Assembly: GCA_036897485.1 (NCBI GenBank) | Contig: JAYMTF010001735.1 | Location: forward strand, 1 to 21,601 | Direction of reading: 5' to 3' | Source: Pelargonium nanum | Taxonomy: Eukaryota > Streptophyta > Magnoliopsida > Geraniales > Geraniaceae | Length of the DNA stretch: 21,601 nucleotides | In this document: positions 19,920 to 21,601 of the stretch, one piece after another | How positions within the stretch are numbered: the first letter of the stretch is position 1 | Layout of the letters: each line of letters begins with the position of its first letter | The notes under the pieces: generated by a model | Databases searched by the model: none | What the model saw: the letters and a program-made list of their open reading frames with translations, nothing else | What the model was told of the DNA's origin: nothing | Program-made: the position numbers and the translations under genes

Positions 19920-21601
19920 TGAAGCAACAGTGTGAAAGGTATGAATCAGTGTCTGAAAAAGTGTTAGTGATCAATTAATTGGGTCAATGAACCGAATAAT
20001 CTGCCTTGCATTTGTGGAATGGAAACCATCTTTTTTGGTTATATTCATGATCGGAGGTCTCTTAGTGTTACAAGTTTAAGGTAAAGTGACAAATAAAGAA
20101 GGCTAAGTAGGGGGAAGCAAGAGGCTAGATTGGCTGTGAAGGTGAGAAAGCAATGCTTGCTGTCTTTATTCGTCTTTTGGTCAAGGAAGTTGAGCTTAAT
20201 CCTCTAGTTTTTGCTCTTTCGAGCGGCACTTCATCAGGTACAAACTTTTTTGTTAGCCACTTGCTCACTTTTTAGACAATTGGTAACTTAAACTCTTTGT
20301 TCATGAGCTCTTACTCTTTGCTTTGTCTCTATATCTTCAATACGTGACTTCTAATATCTTCTCACCTTAATAGCAAATGAAAACGTTGGGACAAAACAAA
20401 AGTACTATGATAATTGCATTCAGATTATGTAATCAGAATTTAGAGATTTATTAAACTAACGTGATATGATATACCAAGTGAAAAATGCATGCAATGTGGT
20501 TAGGGGACGCCTGGGACAATGGTTCTTGTAGGAGAGGTAGTAATGACCATATGAGTCAGGGTTCTTGGGGCTTTGGCTTTAGCAGGCTGAATGCTCCAAA
20601 CTCGAAAGGGTGTTCCTATTTTTAACAAAATTGTTTTGAGATTTTGGCATTTTGCATATGATGTAGTTCCCTTTGATTCCTTGGGATGAAGTCTGTTTCC
20701 TATTGGAATGATGGCGCAATAAAGCCTAAGAAAAGGTCATCGTGTACTAGAACATCACTTGTCCAGTTGATGAATTTGCATAACTGACGTGCATTGTTCC
20801 ACTAAATCAAATTGTTTCAGTTTTTAGCATTAACCTCATCCTTATATAGCTTTTGTTCTATCTTAATGACCTATTTTCATACTATTTTGGCCTAATATTT
20901 GTATGCATTATCATAATAAGCTAATTCAAAATGTTAAATTAAACCATACACTAGCTGTGCAAAGTAGTGAAATGCCTAATTATAAGATGAAACCTGTGGG
21001 CAGAAGTATCAGTTTTAGAGTTTTCATTAAGTTCAGTGCACTTAAACTTTTGCATTGGATGATAAAGATGCCTAGCATTGCATGGAAAGCTCTTGACAGA
21101 GTTAGTAAAATTTTGATGTACTTCTGAGTATCAACAGTTTGTGGGGATTGATTCTGGTTCAGGAACAGATCTTGAAGTGCTTGTTTAAGTTTAAGTATAT
21201 ATCTGCAGTTAATAAGCACTTCAGTATTCGTTTTGGCTCATTGTTTAGAACAAAAATTGGTACTATCTACAGATTCTATGACGAATAAAATCGGTATAAA
21301 TAACTAGTTGACTGATGCTCATTATACTCTCGCATATTATTTTTATTAGACCTATCATTTATTTTTCTCATGACTTTTACCTATGACAATGTTAAAGACT
21401 TATATTTTTACCTTGAAAAACAATTGATTTGTAAATTTCAATTTTACTATATTTGACGGACGGAGAAGAACTTGAAGGATCTATACTTTTATAGAAGAAA
21501 TTTCAGCGTATAAGTACCGAGCGGTATATAATTATAGAGGTAATTACTGATGGACCCCCTGTGCTTTACATGTTTTTCAACTAGCACCCCTAAGCTTTTT
21601 T
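19920..21601. other. AT-rich spacer with no supported gene
   Basis: The part next to 19920 is the distal subtilase promoter. Further right no frame has protein-like composition over a useful length. Near 21455-21466 the sequence GACGGACGGAG resembles a Stowaway right end, but no matching left end or TA duplication is clear. From about 21541 to the edge, phrases such as AATTACTGATGGACCCC look like the start of a fold-back element cut off by the window. Confidence 0.5.

Noticed and set aside
20903..21219. Opposing frames in the right-hand spacer
   Set aside because: Short, overlapping on opposite strands, no recognisable domain and no splice context.
1..21601. Search for an undescribed multi-gene system, CRISPR array, prokaryotic or viral insert
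   Set aside because: No regular spaced repeats, no operon-like packing and no viral coding region. The four genes are ordinary, functionally unrelated plant genes.

Overview
This window reads as nuclear DNA of a flowering plant, most likely a eudicot. Genes have GT-AG introns, the spacers are very AT-rich, and all four recognisable genes belong to plant families: an RSL-type bHLH regulator, a vacuolar sorting receptor, a DUF936 protein and an SBT1-type subtilase. I cannot name the species.

Layout: (1) 1-4522 is AT-rich spacer. It holds two short non-autonomous DNA-transposon relics that can be delimited: a fold-back element at 358-695 with an apparent 8-bp target duplication, and a CACTA-type MITE at 1845-2093 with a 3-bp AAC duplication. 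It also holds small repeats, an unassigned coding-like island (3600-3800) and a strong hairpin (3769-3845). (2) 4643-6042, plus strand: five-exon bHLH gene (336 aa) of RSL class II, with a TATA box at 4523-4530. (3) 7012-13415, minus strand: twelve-exon vacuolar sorting receptor (631 aa), convergent with the bHLH gene; a Stowaway-like MITE sits in its seventh intron. (4) 14511-16822, minus strand: four-exon DUF936 gene (631 aa). (5) 17417-19822, minus strand: intronless, comparatively GC-rich subtilase gene (801 aa) with a TATA box at 19912-19919. (6) 19920-21601: spacer with no gene I can support and possible transposon ends at the right edge.

The genes look like independent single transcription units, not an operon or a cluster. 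Two products work in the secretory system (a receptor that sorts vacuolar proteins and a secreted protease), the bHLH is a nuclear regulator of root-hair growth by family, and DUF936 proteins have been linked to microtubules. I see no evidence that they act together.

I looked for an undescribed system on both strands and found none I could defend. The most informative non-genic signals are the MITEs with target-site duplications, the hairpin upstream of the bHLH gene, and a possible overlapping upstream ORF in the subtilase leader. Exon boundaries were worked out by hand from splice sites, reading frame and family conservation; no transcript data or database search was used.
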